Positions 6,307-8,111 of a DNA stretch of 8,111 bases are shown here, piece after piece (the stretch's first letter is position 1; every line of letters begins with the position of its first letter). This DNA is from CBFGRU01 sp965651255 (GTDB lineage Bacteria > Planctomycetota > Phycisphaerae > Phycisphaerales > SM1A02). A program made the translations under genes and the position numbers. Location: NCBI GenBank assembly GCA_965651255.1, contig CBFGRU010000136.1, positions 1 through 8,111 of the forward strand. Reading direction: 5' to 3'. A model generated the notes under the pieces. That model made no database searches, was not told where the DNA came from, and was given only the letters and a program-made list of their open reading frames with translations.

Positions 6307-6339
6307 AGAAACCGCCGCGGTGACGCGGCGGCTCGCTTT
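6307..6339 (+). repeat. REP copy 2 (right of the RAYT gene)
   Basis: Second copy of the 33-base repeat at 5683-5715. It has the same 8-bp stem (6312-6319 / 6324-6331) and a GTGA loop in place of GGGA; both are GNRA tetraloops. It ends 3 bases from the metallopeptidase stop. On that gene's strand the hairpin is followed by TTTCTCCC, so it could serve as its terminator. Confidence 0.88.
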
Positions 6340-6342
6340 GCG

Positions 6343-7230
6343 CTATTCGCGCACGCGTTCCCAATACCCTGCATCCATCTGCGCATCCTGCTCGCGCGCG
6401 AACGTTTCGAGGAACTCGACCTTGGCGCGGAGGATCGCATCCTCTTCCATCCACGCGCTGAGCGGTTGCCACAATTCGGGTACGAACATCGCCGCCCAGA
6501 CTTCCGCCTTGTCTTCTTCGAGGCCGGTCATCGCGTAGCGGCTGACGAAGCCGGGCGCGGGGTGGTTGAAGAGCGACAGCCGGCGGTCGCGGTTCGCTGC
6601 GCCGCCCGCGCCGTACCGGTGGTCCGGCGTGTTCAGCGCCGCCCACGCGGGGTCCTTGAAGTACGGGTCGCCGTTCCATTCCTCTTCGAGCAGGTGGTAG
6701 AACTCGTGGTGAATCACCCGTCGCTGAAAGACTTCATCGCGCGCAAAGCGCACGCCGACATCGAGGTACAGCGTTTCGTGCACAAAGTCAGGAACCGCCC
6801 AGCGTTCCTGCCCGGCGTACTTGAGATCGCTGACAAAGGCGACGGTCTTCAACCCCGAAGCGCGGATGAACGCGGGCGTGTACTTGCGGAACTCTTCATC
6901 AAAGAGCCGCACATAGGCCAGCAGCGCGCTGTCGTGATCGATGGTCTCAAACGTTACGCTCGGCCAGACCGCCCGCGGAACCTCGCCCCGTGCGTGAACA
7001 AGTCGCACGCGGTACTCGCGGGCGAGCGGCGCGAGCATCTCTGCGATCGAGTGCGATGCGATCGGAGCGGTCAAGCCATCGTTTGAAGCGGCCGGCGCTG
7101 CCGCCGGGGCGGGGGCACTGTGCGCCATCATTCCGCAGCCGGGAAGCGCGGCGACACTCCCCGCCATGAACGCGGTCAGCAGGATGCATCGCGCGACGGT
7201 CGAACGGATTGATTGGGAATCGACTTCCAT
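6343..7230 (-). CDS. Lipoprotein with HExxH zinc metallopeptidase motif
   Basis: This is a 295-residue predicted lipoprotein. A hydrophobic segment (residues 15-29) after Arg14 ends in LPGC, with Cys32 as the probable lipidation site (Pro at -2 is unusual). An Ala/Pro-rich linker (38-50) follows. The mature part has His175-Glu176-Phe-Tyr-His179 in VIHHEFYHLLEE, a zinc-binding HExxH helix. About 60 residues later, GLEEDKAEVWAAM (237-249) gives an ED-x-AE pattern, with Glu239 or Glu243 as likely third ligand, as in gluzincin-type putative zinc peptidases. The product would be an outer-membrane or periplasmic peptidase; its substrate is unknown. ATG at 7230 gives a complete signal peptide; the frame opens further upstream but only shadows the TetR gene. 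There is no Shine-Dalgarno sequence, but TACACT lies 8 bases before the ATG. It lies 34 bases downstream of the tetR stop on the same strand, so it could also be read from the tetR transcript. Confidence 0.8.
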   Translation of the reverse strand: MEVDSQSIRSTVARCILLTAFMAGSVAALPGCGMMAHSAPAPAAAPAASNDGLTAPIASHSIAEMLAPLAREYRVRLVHARGEVPRAVWPSVTFETIDHDSALLAYVRLFDEEFRKYTPAFIRASGLKTVAFVSDLKYAGQERWAVPDFVHETLYLDVGVRFARDEVFQRRVIHHEFYHLLEEEWNGDPYFKDPAWAALNTPDHRYGAGGAANRDRRLSLFNHPAPGFVSRYAMTGLEEDKAEVWAAMFVPELWQPLSAWMEEDAILRAKVEFLETFAREQDAQMDAGYWERVRE

Positions 7231-7238
7231 CGACGGGC

Positions 7239-7244
7239 AGTGTA
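7239..7244 (-). promoter_or_regulatory. Candidate -10 box for a leaderless metallopeptidase mRNA
   Basis: On the minus strand TGATACACT places TACACT 8 bases before the metallopeptidase ATG, in the 34-base gap after tetR. With no Shine-Dalgarno sequence present, transcription would start at about the ATG. No clear -35 is seen. If real, the gene has its own promoter besides possible read-through from tetR. Confidence 0.4.
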
Positions 7245-7264
7245 TCACGCCCGGCCTGACGTTT

Positions 7265-7858
7265 TCACGTACCGGCGGTTGCCGGGGCTGATGCGGGGCA
7301 GTGCCGATCAACGATGGCATCCACGATGCGCCTGAACGTGTGCAGGTTCTCTTCGCGACGCATGACCTGTTGCGTGACATACGCGCCTTCGAGCGCCATC
7401 GCGAGTTCCGCCGCCATTCCCACCGGATCGGCAGCGCCGGCACGCAGGCACAGGTCGCGGATGATGCGGTCCATCTCCACCTTGTGTTCGGCGGCGGCCT
7501 GGTGCGCCGGGTCATGCGGCAGCGGGAACTGCACCGCGACGTTGATGAAGAAACAACCGTTGAAGCAGTCCAGCTCACAGATGTACCGGAAGACTTCCAC
7601 CAGCGACCGCAACTGCTCGCGCGGGTCATCGCCGCCGTTCTCTTCCAGCAGCTTCACAAACGTATCGCGCCAGAATCGATCGTGCATGCGCAGCGTTTCG
7701 AGGACGAGCTGTTCCTTGCTCTCGAAGTGGTTGTAGAACGTCGTCTTCGTGACGCCGGCCTCTTTCAGAATCCGGTCGAGTCCGACCGCGTGAAAGCCGT
7801 CGCGGTAAAACGAATCGTCGGCTGCCTGAATAATGCGATCGCGCGTGGATACACGCAT
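7265..7858 (-). CDS. TetR/AcrR-family transcriptional regulator
   Basis: This is a 197-residue DNA-binding repressor-type protein. The N-terminal TetR domain spans residues 5-52: TRDRIIQAADDSFYRDGF forms helix 1, and VGLDRILKEAGVTKTTFYNHF (25-45) holds the helix-turn-helix, closed by ESKEQL. The C-terminal ligand/dimerisation domain (55-185) includes CFNGCFFINVAVQF (98-111), a cysteine-bearing stretch common in AcrR-like regulators with this domain; the three Cys residues at 94-102 might sense thiol-reactive compounds, which is speculative. The start at 7858 is fixed by GGAGG 7 bases upstream and by the family N-terminus; an in-frame opening to 8107 is non-coding. A divergent gene begins 229 bases away, the classic layout for a TetR regulator and its target. 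A perfect palindrome at 7921-7935 overlaps the predicted tetR -35 box, suggesting autoregulation. The C-terminus is Ala/Pro-rich. Confidence 0.93.
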   Translation of the reverse strand: MRVSTRDRIIQAADDSFYRDGFHAVGLDRILKEAGVTKTTFYNHFESKEQLVLETLRMHDRFWRDTFVKLLEENGGDDPREQLRSLVEVFRYICELDCFNGCFFINVAVQFPLPHDPAHQAAAEHKVEMDRIIRDLCLRAGAADPVGMAAELAMALEGAYVTQQVMRREENLHTFRRIVDAIVDRHCPASAPATAGT

Positions 7859-7906
7859 GTCCCTGCCTCCCACTGATCCCGGGGTTTGGCTTGTTCTCTT
7901 CCGCAG

Positions 7907-7935
7907 ATGATCGGAGGCGGTTGACTGGAAGTCAA
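7907..7935 (-). promoter_or_regulatory. Candidate tetR promoter
   Basis: On the minus strand TTGACT (7935-7930, 5 of 6 to the -35 consensus) is followed after exactly 17 bases by GATCAT (7912-7907, 4 of 6 to -10). The predicted start near 7900 leaves a leader of about 40 bases before the tetR ATG, with room for its GGAGG. Confidence 0.5.
7921..7935. promoter_or_regulatory. Candidate TetR operator palindrome
   Basis: TTGACT-GGA-AGTCAA is a perfect 6-3-6 inverted repeat in the space between tetR and the divergent gene. Its size and symmetry suit a TetR dimer. One half is the predicted -35 of tetR, so binding would block tetR transcription. Whether it also controls the plus-strand gene is not shown. 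Confidence 0.55.
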
Positions 7936-8002
7936 GAAAACTGCCACCGCTGGTCATGCGGCCTTGGCGAAATCCGCTCGTATCTTCTGCCGAGTAACAC
8001 GC

Positions 8003-8035
8003 GGTGCGGAAGCGGACGGCCGCCGATTCCGCACC
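8003..8035. repeat. 9-bp inverted repeat upstream of the gene at 8088
   Basis: GGTGCGGAA (8003-8011) and TTCCGCACC (8027-8035) pair perfectly around 15 bases, within which GCGG (8012-8015) and CCGC (8020-8023) form an inner stem. It may be an RNA hairpin in the leader of the plus-strand gene, or a second protein-binding palindrome. Confidence 0.6.
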
Positions 8036-8087
8036 ACAGGACAGGGATTTCACACGAATACCGCACCCGGAAAGGACAGGAACCATC

Positions 8088-8111
8088 ATGAACGCTCTCA
8101 CTGCCATTCAA
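8088..8111 (+). CDS. Start of a divergent gene, truncated by the window end
   Basis: ATG at 8088 opens a frame reading MNALTAIQ to the window edge. AGGA lies 6 bases upstream, within a purine-rich AAAGGACAGGAA, which is a good ribosome binding site. Its position divergent from tetR makes it the likeliest regulatory target. Eight residues are too few to assign a family; some nitroreductase-like proteins begin in a similar way, but this is only a guess. Confidence 0.6.

Larger units (their letters stand above)
5603..6339. mobile_element. REPtron: RAYT gene flanked by two iREP/REP pairs
   Basis: The block contains a minus-strand REP-associated tyrosine transposase with the same two hairpin repeats on each side. 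The order is iREP, spacer of 46 bases, REP on the left and iREP, spacer of 45 bases, REP on the right. The spacers themselves are not alike. The arrangement matches BIME-type units around RAYT genes. It fills the whole gap between the mutase stop and the metallopeptidase stop without breaking either gene. No terminal inverted repeats or target duplication of a classical insertion sequence are visible. Confidence 0.85.

Noticed and set aside
5603..6339. CRISPR array
   Set aside because: Repeats of similar length with 45-46-base spacers might suggest one, but they are two different hairpins in inverted relation, only two copies each, and split by a transposase gene.
5603..6339. Classical insertion sequence with terminal inverted repeats
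   Set aside because: The outer repeats are direct copies, not inverted ends, no target-site duplication is visible, and the enzyme is a RAYT, a group not usually mobile as an IS.
5926..7086. 386-codon plus-strand frame across the RAYT gene, repeats and metallopeptidase
   Set aside because: It crosses two well-supported minus-strand genes and the hairpin repeats, and shows no recognisable domain.
7859..8107. N-terminal extension of the TetR protein
   Set aside because: The extra 83 residues precede a normal TetR N-terminus with its own GGAGG, and overlap the palindrome, promoter and divergent gene start.

Overview
The window is a GC-rich stretch of bacterial chromosome with tightly packed genes on both strands. 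Two proteins carry lipoprotein signal peptides ending in a lipobox-type Cys, which fits a diderm bacterium. Gene content, GC content and the type of REP-associated transposase are compatible with Planctomycetota (for example Phycisphaerae), but there is no rRNA or marker gene here, so this is an inference. No CRISPR array, tRNA or rRNA was seen.

Layout from left to right. (1) 1-464, minus: a host-attachment-family protein running off the left edge. (2) 465-891: intergenic, no gene seen. (3) 892-1521, plus: 3-hydroxyanthranilate 3,4-dioxygenase with all catalytic and rubredoxin-like metal ligands. (4) A perfect hairpin at 1531-1550, then a nucleotidyltransferase-fold protein (1637-2191, plus). 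(5) A minus-strand pair with a 4-base ATGA overlap: a class I SAM methyltransferase (3807-2788) followed by a SYLF/YSC84 lipoprotein (2791-2213). (6) Divergent from these, a large-subunit acyl-CoA mutase (3864-5594, plus). It would be labelled methylmalonyl-CoA mutase by default, but its substrate-pocket residues are those of isobutyryl-CoA mutase. (7) 5603-6339: a REP-associated tyrosine transposase (RAYT, minus) bracketed on both sides by the same pair of hairpin repeats in the same order and orientation, i.e. a REPtron. (8) A lipoprotein HExxH metallopeptidase (7230-6343, minus), preceded by a TetR regulator (7858-7265, minus). A divergent gene begins at 8088 and leaves the window after eight codons.

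The genes do not form one pathway. The kynurenine-pathway enzyme stands alone, and the mutase lacks its B12-binding partner in the window. The most notable structure is the RAYT with its paired iREP/REP units, whose hairpin loops differ between copies only in ways that keep the fold (GGGA versus GTGA, both GNRA). Other points are the isobutyryl-CoA mutase signature, a TetR-type palindrome placed on the -35 box of tetR itself, and three genes with no Shine-Dalgarno sequence but a -10-like hexamer 8-9 bases before the ATG, suggesting leaderless transcripts.
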